Source of the DNA: Basidiobolus meristosporus CBS 931.73
Taxonomy: Eukaryota > Basidiobolomycota > Basidiobolomycetes > Basidiobolales > Basidiobolaceae
Assembly (NCBI GenBank): GCA_002104905.1
Contig: MCFE01000850.1
Span: 1 to 30,409 of the forward strand
Direction: 5' to 3'
DNA: 30,409 bases
Position 1 is the stretch's first letter. The number at the start of each line of letters is the position of its first letter. Under the pieces are notes generated by a model that saw nothing but the letters and a program-made list of their open reading frames with translations, was not told where the DNA came from and did not search any database. Shown one piece after another: positions 10,197 to 19,606 of this stretch. A program made the position numbers and the translations under genes.

Positions 10197-12468
10197 ATGG
10201 AATACGATCATCAAGAATACGATATTCTGTGTGCGGGTTTCGGGCCAGCGGGAGTCTCCATTGCCATTGCCATGGCTGAAGATGGCCGCCTGCAAGGCTT
10301 TGAGGAACACAGCAAAGGAATCAACCAGGGCGGTCACTGGAAAGTCGGCTTCATAGAAAAGCAAACCACCCCAGTCTGGCATGGTGGTATGCTTATTGAT
10401 GAGGCTAAGATGCAAATCAGTTTCCTTAAGGATCTTGCCACCTTAAACAACCCCAAGAGTCACTTTACTTTCATCAATTATCTGAAGGAGAATAATCGAC
10501 TTGTTGACTTCACCAATTTGGGAACCACCCTGCCATACCGATCCGAGTTCAACGATTACGTAAATTGGGTTACCTCCCACTTCAGTAGCTTGGCTTTCTT
10601 CGGTGAGGAGGTTATCTCTGTGGAGCCTATTCTTCAAAGCGGCTCCAAGGAGATCGAACGCCTCCGAGTCACCTCGAAAAGGCTTGGTGATCAGAAAACC
10701 ATCGTGCGTACTGCAAAGCATTTCATTGTTGCAATCGGTGGTCAGGCACGTTATCCTGAGTGGGTCAGCGCAAATCAGAGCCAACACAACGATCGCATCA
10801 TGCACTCCTCCCAATATATCTATAATGTCTCAAGAATGCTTCCAGAGAGAGATGCCCCCTACTCCGTAGCCGTAGTTGGAGGGGGTCAAAGTGGAGCAGA
10901 GATCTTTCAGGATGTTGTCCAGCGCTATCCCAATTCCCGAGTCTCTCTTATTATCAGAGATAGCGCTTTGCGCCCATCGGATGACAGTCCATTTGTGAAC
11001 GAGATCTTCAACCCATCTTCTACCGAGTCCTTCTACAAATTGCCGGAGGAAAGACGTAGGGCTTTCTTGAAGCATAACAGTGCCACGAACTACTCGGTGG
11101 TCCGTCTTGAGCTAATAGAGAACCTTTACTCCATCCTGTACCAGCAAAAGCTCCCTGGCCACACTCAGAAGCACTCTATTCTTTCTTCAAGACAAGTGGT
11201 CTCTTGCGAATCTGACAACGGTAGACTTATGTTGAAGCTTGGACCATGTGACGAAGCCGGCCAGCTTCTGGGTGGGCCCGAAAATTTGACCGAGCACGCC
11301 TTTGATGCTGTCTTCGTTGCTACTGGTTACCAACGAAATGTACATTCCGATATTTTGAAGCCATTGGCTCCCTATATCTTGAAGACCGACGCCTGTGATC
11401 TTCCCATCGACAGGGACTACAAGCTTCGCATGGCCCCTACCTGCCATTCTAGTATATATCTTCAGGGTTGTTGCCAGGATACTCACGGTATCAGTGACTC
11501 TCTTCTTTCTGTACTTTCTATTCGTGCTGCTGAAGTTACGCAATCTCTCAGCCAGAATCACACCAAACTAACTATTGGTATGTTTATTGGGTTGCCGATT
11601 TTTCCACCGTGGCTCTAACCATTTCTCTTTCTATAAACCAGCCCGTAACGTCAAAGATGCCGACTCCGCACTTGTATATTCGTCCATCAACTTGAACGAT
11701 AAAAATAACCTGAATTATCTTTGGGAATGGGTGGATGACTTCAACACCAGAAGAGCACCCTCAAACCAGAGATCTGGATGGTTGCGCTTCATTGACCGCT
11801 CTATTGAAGGGAAACGGGTGACCACAAATGGGGTCAATCACCCATTGCGTCCACCTTCCCCTCCTCCAGGCCAACTGATCTACAGCCGCTACATTCCCAG
11901 CATCAAGAAGACTGTCGGCTTCCGGGTAGTGGATTTGCAGCAGGATCTTAATACCTTCCATACATGGATGAACAACCCTCGTGTATCCAAGTTCTGGGCT
12001 GAAGACGGAACTATCGAGGAGCACACCACGTACCTCAAGAATCTACATGCCGACCCACACATTATCCCTGTCATAGGCTTGATTGATAACGAACCATTTG
12101 GATATTTGGAAATCTACTGGGGCAAGGAGGATCGTTTGGGCGAATTCTATTTGGCCGATGACTACGATAGAGGTATTCACTGTCTAGTTGGAGAACAGAA
12201 GTTCAGAGGCCCTGAATACGTGCACACCTGGATGAGCTCTATAAATCACTTCGCGTTCTTGAGTGAGCCCAGAACCAGCCGTCTGGTTGGTGAGCCCAGA
12301 GCAGACAATGATAAGTTGATCGGCTACGCACAAAAAGAGGGTTACAAGAGACTAGGAAACATTCAGATGAAGCACAAGGAGGCTGCACTGCTCATGCTTT
12401 CTCGTAAAACATTCAACAGCAACATCGAGGCAGGGCAATCCCTAAGAGGTTGCAGCGCCAAACTCTAA
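10197..12468 (+). CDS. Bifunctional hydroxamate siderophore enzyme: SidA-type N-monooxygenase fused to IucB/AlcB/SidF-type N-acyltransferase
   Basis: Exons 10197..11577 and 11642..12468, joined across a 64 bp GTATGT...CAG intron, give 735 residues. Residues 1-460 are an FAD- and NADPH-dependent L-ornithine (or L-lysine) N-hydroxylase: FAD motif GFGPAG (14-19), the family hallmark QISFLKDLATL, NADPH motif GGGQSG (228-233), ATGY (375-378) and the C-terminal THGISDSLLS (from 429). Residues about 550-720 are a GNAT acyltransferase of the siderophore type, with WMNNPRVSKFW, PFGYLEIYWGKED, DYDRGIHCLVGE, RGPEYVHTW and EPRADN. The two steps run in order, amine to hydroxylamine to hydroxamate, so one chain would make an N-acyl-N-hydroxy amino acid for a synthetase not present in this window. 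In the Aspergillus pathways these are separate proteins (SidA; SidL or SidF). The intron sits exactly in the interdomain linker. Which amino acid and acyl donor are used cannot be read from the sequence. GATA sites upstream suggest iron repression. Confidence 0.93.
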
Positions 12469-12642
12469 TAATATTCACACCATATAGTCTACCTAGAACC
12501 CTAAATAGCCCGCTTTGCATTATACCAACCTGAATAAATATTTTGCCTCTTTTTAATGACAGAACGTTCGAGTCATCTAGCCGTCGCTAGGGATGATGAA
12601 TTTCCATATATTTAATCTGCGTTGTATCACCATCAATTTCTG

Positions 12643-12825
12643 TTACATGAAAACCAAATGGATACGGCGGTCAGCACCCATCTGGATTTTGGAACCTATG
12701 GAACATTTGGTGCAAATGTTACAACTCGTAATGAGCATGTTGGTGGCTTGCTTTCTCTGACATAACGGGCATTGACATACCATGGCCTGGATGCATTTTC
12801 TCAGAGTATCGAGCACTCCGAACAT
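12643..12825 (-). CDS. Possible 60-residue zinc-ribbon-like protein
   Basis: I do not recognise this small frame. It is noted because it places cysteines as CQCPLC and then CNICTKC 12 residues later, the spacing of a small zinc ribbon. The ATG at 12825 follows a longer open stretch with no other ATG. Its tail is basic and hydrophobic. A TATA-like sequence about 130 bp upstream on this strand overlaps the TATA of the divergent barwin-like gene. It lies between two plus-strand genes. With only 60 residues, chance is a real alternative. Confidence 0.3.
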   Translation of the reverse strand: MFGVLDTLRKCIQAMVCQCPLCQRKQATNMLITSCNICTKCSIGSKIQMGADRRIHLVFM

Positions 12826-12952
12826 TACTACTTCTTTTTCTTGTTCGATGTGACCTCGGCAGTCCTCAATAGGATAACACACAAAGTGGCCCCAGCCTGA
12901 CCAGTTACCATATCTTTCGTCAACTAGGCCCCGTGCGCTTGACCGGTAGGTT

Positions 12953-12958
12953 TATAAG
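12953..12958 (+). promoter_or_regulatory. TATA box of the secreted barwin-like gene
   Basis: TATAAG within GGTTTATAAG lies about 80 bp upstream of the ATG at 13034. Read on the other strand the same site gives TTATAAAC, so it could also serve the small minus-strand frame. Confidence 0.5.
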
Positions 12959-13033
12959 TCCCGTCGTGTACCATCCGAGCTCCATACAACTTTGTTCGTG
13001 TACTGGTTACATCGCAACTTCTTCTAACTCACC

Positions 13034-13838
13034 ATGTTATCTTCTCTACCTATAACCTTTTTCCTGGTGCTGGTCTCTTTAACGAAATTTTCGAATCCCT
13101 TGCCGGTTCTTCCAAGGGATAGCTCATTGCATAAGCGCGGAGACTTCCGAGGCGAAGGCACCTATTATGACCCTGGACTAGGTGCATGTGAGATTGTTTC
13201 TAGCGATACTGAATACATTGCGGCGCTGGTAAGGGCCACTTCTGTCCCATTGGTAATTTCCGCCCAGTTGCTAACCTTCTCCCCCCCAGAACCATGTTCA
13301 GTTCGGCGTGTTTGCTAGATCCAAGAGCAGTCCCGCATGCTTTAGCTGTGCCATGGTTCATGGACCCTCTGGAAGTGTCAAAGTAAAAATTGTCGATATG
13401 TGCCCTGGTTGTAAATATGGAGACATCGATCTCAGTCCCGTGGCATTCGAGAAAATCGCTCGTAAGGAAGATGGTCGAGTTCCCATCAGCTGGGAATTCG
13501 TTTCATGCGGCGGAGGGAATCCCGATGGTGGAAAACCTGCACCCCGACCATCACCCACTAAATCTATCAACCCTCCGAAGATCTCCAACCCTACATCTAC
13601 AACTAAGCTCCCAGCTACAACTAGCACACCGGCAAAAACCCCATCTAATCCATACAAGAAGGCTCCCGAGCCTACTGACCCCAAAGAACAACTCTGCAAC
13701 TTTACAAGCAAGTGCCGCAACGCTGGACAGGATGCTGGCTTTGAGGTATGTGTGAATGGCAATACTTTCCAGCAATCATGCGCACCCGGCACTGTATGTA
13801 AAGAGGCAGACGGGGATATATATTGTGATTGGGCTTAA
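13034..13838 (+). CDS. Secreted barwin/RlpA-like double-psi beta-barrel protein with C-terminal cysteine-rich, CBM19-like module
   Basis: Exons 13034..13228 and 13290..13838 (61 bp intron with a GCTAAC branch-like site and C-rich acceptor) encode 247 residues. Residues 1-20 are a hydrophobic signal peptide, followed by a short proregion ending in LHKR, a likely Kex2 site. Residues about 37-130 form a single-domain expansin/barwin-type barrel: GEGTYYDPGLGACE, the C82-C85 pair, and VDMCPGC (100-106) followed by DIDLSPVAFEKI. The barrel's Asp in VDMCPGC is kept. Residues about 132-198 are a Pro/Ser/Thr-rich, probably O-glycosylated linker. The last 48 residues carry six cysteines with GFEVCVNGNTF and CAPGTVC, resembling the chitin-binding family CBM19. 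It probably acts on or loosens cell-wall polysaccharide outside the cell. The family of the tail is the least certain point. Confidence 0.88.
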
Positions 13839-14618
13839 GGCTGTCGTGGAATGGGCCCAAATGGGCTACTAAATAAACCATAGGTTATACAGTTTATCCA
13901 TGAGGCCCTATTATGCTGAGATTAGTGTTGAAAATCTGAGGTCTGTATCTTGCGAACTATTCTAGACCGTTGCGGCCTTCGGATAATTTAGAGGTGATGA
14001 AAAATACCGTGAGAAACAACTGTACTATAAAATTCCAAATTAATGTGTTGCCCTTATCGCAAGTGCAGTCGAATCTCGGCCAATCTGGCAAGGTAATCGG
14101 AGTTCGGCTTTCGGTAATCGGCTGCTGTATATTTTCACTGGATTTGTTCAAGTGGAAAACAAGCATACACGAGACTACACAATCCAAGTGGCTTAGCTTA
14201 ACAATCATGATTTTTATCTGGCCACAATCAACACACCGTAGAGAGTAAGTGACATGCATCGACTTGCAAGTTTCAATCAGCCCTCTAAGCCACCGGGAGA
14301 TTTAGCAGAGAGAACATGGTAGAACATGTATCTGTGAGGTATCTGAATGAGGATAGGCACTTGATGGTAAGATCAACAACGTCATGAGGAAAGCATGGAG
14401 TGCAGGTTTCGTTATCGTACAGGCTCCTCGAATCTTCCCATTTTTTGAATACGTCATGCCAACCGTATAATTGAATGGTCGGGTTGGGTTTCTCAGTGCA
14501 CAGTTGAACGATTGAACCAAAATTGCAACATATCCCCCACATCACTAATCATCTTAGACCTCCTGGCCATGCTTTTGTGGCTTAGCTCTTTACCTACTGA
14601 CAGTAGGAATCCGACAAG
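13839..14618. other. Intergenic region before the repeat-protein array
   Basis: No convincing gene was seen. Two half-copies of the array's promoter element are present: AAGTGGCTTAGCTT near 14186-14199 and TTGTGGCTTAGCTC near 14575-14588. Both keep only the left arm of the inverted repeat. A minus-strand frame at 13957-14259 contains one CxxC but nothing else recognisable. Confidence 0.5.
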
Positions 14619-14626
14619 TATAAAAT
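14619..14626 (+). promoter_or_regulatory. TATA box of repeat-protein gene A inside a small palindrome
   Basis: TATAAAAT lies 77 bp upstream of the ATG at 14696. It is embedded in CAAGTATAAAATACTTG, a perfect 6 bp inverted repeat flanking a five-base centre, which the other family members do not have. Confidence 0.5.
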
Positions 14627-14695
14627 ACTTGACGATAGCGTCAAAGTGCATCAATCTCTTCTGATTTGAGAACAGATCCTTATCGAGCCATCAAC

Positions 14696-15769
14696 ATGTC
14701 CTACTCTCAACAGCCTTCTCACTCCCGTGGCTCTAACTATGAACAAGAGCAGGGAGCACATAACCATCATCACCAGCACAACGATCAATATGAGCGTAAC
14801 AATGAGAGACAATCCAGGAACATCCAGCGTGGCCGCGGATTCGGTCACGAACAGGATGCTGAGTGGGAGCGCTCTCACAATCGCCAATATGGCCGCAGAT
14901 TTGGACGTCAATATGAAGATGATGAGGAGTTGGAACTCCCCCGTAGCCGCCGCTACGAGCGTGGATTCGGACGTCAATATGAGAACGACGAGGAGCTCGA
15001 ATACCCTCGCAGCCGTCGCTACGGTCGTGGCTTGGGACGCCAATATGACGATGATGAGGAGCTCGAATACCCTCGTAGCCGCCAGTACGGTCGTGGCTTG
15101 GGACGTCAATATGAAGATGACGAGGAGCTCGAATATCCCCGCAACCGTGAGTGGGAGCGCTCCCACAATCGCCAATATGGCCGCGGTTTCGGTCGTCAAT
15201 ATGGGAACGACGAGGAGCTTGAATATCCCCGCAACCGTCGCTACGGTCGTGGCCTAGGTCGCCAATATGAAGATGATGAGGAGCTCGAATACCCACGCAG
15301 CCGTCAGTATGGCCGTGGCTGGGGACGTCAGTACGAAGACGATGAGGAACTCGAATATCCTCGTAGTGGTCGCCGGAGCCGTAACCTTGGCCGTCGCTAC
15401 GGTCGTGGCCTAGGCCGCCAATATGAAGATGAAGAGGAGCTCGAATACCCTCGCAGCCGTCAATATGGCCGCGGCTGGGGACGTCAGTATGAAGATGATG
15501 AGGAGCTCGAATATCCCCGCAGTCGTCGCTACGGTCGTGGCTTTGATCGTCAATACGAAGATGACGAGGAGCTTGAATACCCTCGCAGCCGCCAGTATGG
15601 TCGCGGCTTGGGACGTCAATATGAGGATGACGAAGAACTCGAATACCCCAGCAGTCGTCGCTATGGTCGCGGATTCGGTCGCAATGCGGACGAGGAGGAG
15701 CAATACTCTCGCAGTCGCCGATATGGACGTGGATGGAACCGTCAGTATGAGAATGACAAGGCCTACTAA
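14696..15769 (+). CDS. Repeat protein A: 22-residue Arg/Tyr/Gly-acidic units (357 aa)
   Basis: I do not recognise this family. The start is the ATG at 14696 (MSYSQQPSHSRG), 77 bp after the TATA box. A 40-residue Gln/His/Asn-rich head is followed by about 13 units of 22 residues. Each unit has a basic-aromatic half such as RRYGRGLGRQY and an acidic half such as EDDEELEYPRS. Arginine is the only basic residue in the units; lysine is nearly absent. There is no signal peptide, membrane segment or cysteine. Units carry synonymous codon differences, so the protein sequence seems to be what selection keeps. Gene A is the most divergent member: it has GRGWGRQY units, two REWERSHNRQYG-like units, and ends in NDKAY instead of the SSGRQ tail. 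The composition suggests an intrinsically disordered polyampholyte; a role in condensates or stress protection is speculation. Confidence 0.85.
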   Translation: MSYSQQPSHSRGSNYEQEQGAHNHHHQHNDQYERNNERQSRNIQRGRGFGHEQDAEWERSHNRQYGRRFGRQYEDDEELELPRSRRYERGFGRQYENDEELEYPRSRRYGRGLGRQYDDDEELEYPRSRQYGRGLGRQYEDDEELEYPRNREWERSHNRQYGRGFGRQYGNDEELEYPRNRRYGRGLGRQYEDDEELEYPRSRQYGRGWGRQYEDDEELEYPRSGRRSRNLGRRYGRGLGRQYEDEEELEYPRSRQYGRGWGRQYEDDEELEYPRSRRYGRGFDRQYEDDEELEYPRSRQYGRGLGRQYEDDEELEYPSSRRYGRGFGRNADEEEQYSRSRRYGRGWNRQYENDKAY

Positions 15770-16658
15770 ATGATCTTGTATCAATCGTTATAGCGATGCA
15801 CTTGAGTCTAAAGGAAGACTAAAAATTCACTATTTCCAGAAATATCTATTAGCCTAACAAACGATTAACAATAAATGTTCAAAACATAAACAGTGAGCAT
15901 AGCTAATATTCTACTCTAATGTCTGTATACTGTACGGATCAAGTAGTACTACAAAGCAAAAATTATGTGAAAGGATTGCCCAAATCCGATCTCATACTAG
16001 TCTGTATTTCAAATATAAACAACGCATCTCTACCTCGTAAAGTTTATTCATGTGAGGAATGCTGCATGAAATTGCTGTGTTTAACATTCCCTTGAGCATA
16101 TATTATCGACTACCATTGGCTGCTACATCCACACTACCTGTCACAGATGAACACTGATCACTCACCTAATGGCATAGGTCGTCAATATCAAAGTAATGAT
16201 GAAGTCTAATATCCGGCCATCAATATGAGAATGACTATGAACCAAGATATCCCCATAGCCCTCGCCACAACCATGTTCAATATGTTTATAGCAGATATTG
16301 ACGCTATTAAGCAATGCAAAAGTGTTGTTGAACTGGGGTATCGCTTTAACCTCAATGATCTATTTGGCGTGTTTAACGAGCCAAACAATGTGTGCTAATA
16401 TAGCTAGTTACAACGCGACTCAATATTATTGAGCAAACAAGTCGTAAAAAGCTGGAGTGTATAATGTCTGGTGACTTCCCTAGCAGAGAAATAGAATTTG
16501 CGAAGAAGTCTAAGCTGGCCACTGTGGCATTCATTCAATTTCGCACATCAATATACTCATCGATAATATTCGCAAGGAGTAAATGAATCGAATCAATTGA
16601 TCCTAGATAACAATCTTCCATTACAGTATCAATCATATGCTTGATTCATTAATTCATC
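15770..16658. other. Intergenic region between repeat genes A and B
   Basis: The only recognisable content is a decayed piece of the 66 bp repeat near 16174-16275 (listed separately). The rest is AT-rich with no supported gene. Confidence 0.5.
16174..16275 (+). pseudogene. Decayed two-unit relic of the repeat-protein family
   Basis: GGTCGTCAATAT followed by an acidic-codon stretch and TAATATCC, then GGCCATCAATATGAGAATGA and ATATCCCCATAGCCCTCGCC, align to two successive 66 bp units. The first unit has a stop where GAA would stand and the frame is lost. It is probably the remnant of a former family member downstream of gene A. Confidence 0.55.
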
Positions 16659-16721
16659 AAGTGGCTTAGCTTTGTCAAGCACTCTTCCACTTGATATTTG
16701 AGTCGTATTCACTGTATATAA
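16659..16721 (+). promoter_or_regulatory. Promoter module of repeat gene B: inverted repeat plus TATA
   Basis: The shared 26 bp element occupies 16659-16684, with arms AAGTGGCTT and CAAGCACTC. In this copy it is nested in a longer perfect palindrome, TCAAGTGG ... CCACTTGA. TATATAA follows at 16715-16721 and the ATG comes 82 bp later. The intervening leader, including GACTTCCGAAGACCTTCC and ACCATCATGG, is nearly identical in genes D and E. Confidence 0.6.
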
Positions 16722-16802
16722 GGTAAGGTGAAGGCATACCAGTTCCACACTCTTCTGTCGATTTATCCACTGACTTCCGAAGACCTTCCTCTCTCTACCA
16801 TC

Positions 16803-17750
16803 ATGGCCAATTATCAACAACCTCGTCAAACCCGCGGTTCTCGTTACGAGCAAGACTTGAACAGACATAACAGCCAGCAACAATCTCGTTACGAACGTGA
16901 GGAACAAGAGTATTCCCGCAACCGCCGTTATGGACGTGGCCTCAATCGTCGATATGAGGATGAAGAGGAGCGTGAATATCCTCATAGCCATCGTTATGAG
17001 CATAGATTGGGACGTCAGCATGAACATGATGAAGAGCTTGGATACCCCAGCAACCGTCACTATGGACGTGGATTTGGTCACCAAGATGATGATGCGGAGC
17101 TCGATTACCCCCGCAACCGTCGCTATGGCAGAGGATTTGGCCGTCGATATGAAGACGATGAGGAGCTCGAATATCCCCGCAACCGTCGCTATGGTCGTGG
17201 ATTTGGTCGTCGCTCTGAAGATGAAGAGGAACTCGAATACCCCCGCAACCGCCGCTATGGCAGAGGATTTGGCCGTCAATATGAAGATGAAGAGGAGCCT
17301 GAGTATCCCCGCAACCGTCGTTACGGTCGTGGATTTGGTCGTCAATATGAAGATGATGAGGAACTCGAATACCCCCGTAACCGTCGCTATGGTCGTGGCT
17401 TTGGCCGTCAATATGAAGATGATGAGGACCTTGAATATCCTCGCAATCGTCGCTATGGTCGCGGGTTTGGCCGTCAACATGAAGACGATGAGGAACCTGA
17501 GTATCCCCGCAACCGTCGCTATGGCCGGGGATTCAGTCGTCAATATGAAGATGAAGAGCTTGAATACCCCCGTAATCGTCACTATGGTCGTGGCTTGGGA
17601 CGCCAATATGAAGATGACGAAGAACTCGAGTATCCCCGTAATCGTCGTTATAGCCGCGGATTCGGTCGCCAATATGAGAACGATGAAGAGCTTAAATACC
17701 CCGGTAACCGGCACTATGGCCGTAGCTCAGGTCGCCAATCTGGATGGTAG
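16803..17750 (+). CDS. Repeat protein B: 22-residue Arg/Tyr/Gly-acidic units (315 aa)
   Basis: The start is the ATG at 16803 in ACCATCATGGCC. The protein opens with the head shared by the B-E copies (MANYQQPRQTRGSRYEQDL), followed by about 12 units of the form RRYGRGFGRQY plus EDDEELEYPRN. It ends in HYGRSSGRQSGW. One unit (residues about 92-112) lacks a residue and one acidic half is shortened to EDEELEYP, both in frame. The gene is intronless. Function is unknown; no signal peptide, membrane helix, cysteine or catalytic motif is visible. The long antisense open frames over this gene come from the repeat period being a multiple of three. Conserved ends around a variable middle, together with a shared promoter, mark B as a true family member. 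Confidence 0.85.
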   Translation: MANYQQPRQTRGSRYEQDLNRHNSQQQSRYEREEQEYSRNRRYGRGLNRRYEDEEEREYPHSHRYEHRLGRQHEHDEELGYPSNRHYGRGFGHQDDDAELDYPRNRRYGRGFGRRYEDDEELEYPRNRRYGRGFGRRSEDEEELEYPRNRRYGRGFGRQYEDEEEPEYPRNRRYGRGFGRQYEDDEELEYPRNRRYGRGFGRQYEDDEDLEYPRNRRYGRGFGRQHEDDEEPEYPRNRRYGRGFSRQYEDEELEYPRNRHYGRGLGRQYEDDEELEYPRNRRYSRGFGRQYENDEELKYPGNRHYGRSSGRQSGW

Positions 17751-18065
17751 TAAATTGCATATATACTGGCCATATCTCACTTTATGTATTGTGATTAAAT
17801 GATACATATCGATTGAAAATAAATTTATGTCATAATCAAGTACAATATGCTGATGGTCGAATTGATGCTTTCATACTGTAATAAAACCTAACCCTGAATA
17901 ATATCCTGGCGCATCCACGAAATTTTTCAGCTAGAGTTTCGGTCCGAACTTGCACAAAATTTGTCAGTAGTGTGTGAGTGAATATCCATCAAGGATGCCG
18001 TAGAGATCTTGAATTGCAACATCACTTTGATATCTGTAATCATATGCTCCGATTATCAATTTATC
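17751..18065. other. Intergenic region between repeat genes B and C
   Basis: This holds the 3' flank of B with an AATAAA signal near 17818 and the distal promoter of C. No gene was seen. Confidence 0.5.
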
Positions 18066-18126
18066 GAGTGGCTTGGTTTTAGCAGTCACTCCACTTAACA
18101 TCTATGTCACTTTAATTATATATAAG
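18066..18126 (+). promoter_or_regulatory. Promoter module of repeat pseudogene C
   Basis: The 26 bp element at 18066-18091 keeps the left arm GAGTGGCTTG, but its right arm has decayed to AGCAGTCACTC. A TATATATAAG box follows at 18117-18126. The weakened inverted repeat agrees with the gene being broken. Confidence 0.5.
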
Positions 18127-18207
18127 GTAAGGTGGTGGCTTACTAGTTCTACACTCTTCTGTCAACTTACTATCTGACTTCTGAAGACTTACTTCTTCTA
18201 CACCATC

Positions 18208-18918
18208 ATGGCCAGTTATCAGCAACCCCGTCAAACTCGTGGTCCTCATTACAAGCAAGACCTAAGCAGACGCAACGGCCAGCAACAACCTCACTACGAA
18301 CGTGAGGAACAGGAGTATTCTCGCAACCGCCGTTATGGACGTGGCCTCAGTCGTCATAATGAAGATGTTGAGGAGCATGAATATCCTCATAGTCATCGTT
18401 ACGAACACGGATTTGGACGTCAGTATGAAGATGATGAAGAGATTAAATATCCCAGCAACCGTGGATTAGGCCGTCATTATGAAGATGACGAGTAACTCGA
18501 ATATCGACATAGCCGCCGCTATAGCCGTGGCTCAGGTCGTCAATATGAGAACATTGAAGATCTTGAATACCCCCGCAACCGTCGATATGGTCGTGGCCTA
18601 GGTCGCCAATATGAGTACGATGAGGAACTTTAGCCGCCGCAACGGTCGTGGTTTTGGCTATCAGTACGAAGATGACGAAGAAGGCGAATATCCCCGCAAC
18701 CGCCATTATGAAGATGATGATGAATTTAACTATCCCGGTAGCCGCCGCTACGGTCGTAGCTTTGGCCGTCAATATGAAGATGATGATGAGCTTGAATATC
18801 CCCGCAACGTCGTTACGGCCGTGGATTCGGTCGCCAATACGAAAACGATGATGAGCTTGGATATACTCGTAGCCGCCACTATGGCCGTAGCTCAGGTCGT
18901 CAATCTGGATGGTATTAA
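18208..18918 (+). pseudogene. Repeat protein C pseudogene: nonsense change and two frameshifts
   Basis: The head (MASYQQPRQTRGPHYKQD) and the tail (HYGRSSGRQSGWY, TAA at 18916) are intact and lie in the same reading frame, but the middle is broken. At 18493 a GAA codon has become TAA, so the first open stretch ends after 95 residues. Near 18630 about 11 bp of a unit (the GAATATCCCCG part) are missing, which shifts the frame and creates a TAG. Near 18810 one C is missing from CGCAACCGTCGT, which restores the original frame. The order of the lesions cannot be told. The first 95 residues could still be translated. Confidence 0.8.
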
Positions 18919-19606
18919 GTTGCGTATGTACTGGCTATATCCCACTTTACATGGTGATTAAATGGTATGTTCTGCGCCTTTAAAATGATTAGTAAAAATA
19001 AAGTTGATATTTCATCAAGTTCCAAATATTTTGGTTGATTTAACATTACTTGCATAATGAAGCAAAATCCACCACTGCAACAGTGAAGCCCTGTTGAATA
19101 TGAAGCATTTGTATCGACCCATTTTCGGCAATATTTGTCAGTAGCATGAGGGTGAAGGCCCATTGATATGAAGCTCTCTCATCAACCTATTCTTTGATAA
19201 GATTTGCCAGTAACACATGGGTAATGCTTATTAAAGATCAAGCATAGATCTGGAATTGTCACATTGTTTCGACACCATTAATCATGTGTTAGGATCATCA
19301 ATTCACCAAGTGGCTTAGCCTTGTCAAGCACTCCCCTCTTTAGGTATATCTCGCCTTTTTTTTTAAGCTCAGGTAGAAGTATACTTGTTCATATGCGGAT
19401 TTATTCTCTACTGCTTTATTAATGATGTCGTGCTAAATATGATGCTCTCGTATCGGCCCATACCTGGACAATATTGGTCAATACAGTGTGGGTAAATATT
19501 CCACAGATATCCAATATCGATCGTGGGTGAATATTCCACAAAGATCTAGTATAGATCAAGTATATCAGCATCCCTTTAATGCCTGTGACCATATGCTTGG
19601 ATCTTT
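18919..19606. other. Intergenic region between C and D, with a duplicated segment and an orphan promoter element
   Basis: The 3' flank of C (GTAAAAATAAAGTTGATATT) matches those of D and E. The segment about 19186-19350, from CATTCTTTGATAA-like sequence through the element at 19308, reappears at about 21287-21450. A further partial copy is at about 23090-23185. No coding region was seen. Confidence 0.55.
19308..19333 (+). promoter_or_regulatory. Orphan copy 1 of the shared inverted-repeat element
   Basis: AAGTGGCTTAG and CAAGCACTC flank CCTTGT, the same layout as in active family promoters. No family TATA box, leader or ATG follows; the next family start codon is 418 bp away and has its own element at 19607. 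It is either a leftover from a lost gene or a distal second copy for gene D. Confidence 0.5.

Noticed and set aside
11575-12468. Separate acyltransferase gene starting near 11575
   Set aside because: The frame begins inside a canonical GTATGT...CAG intron with no ATG or promoter of its own. Splicing joins it in phase to the hydroxylase.
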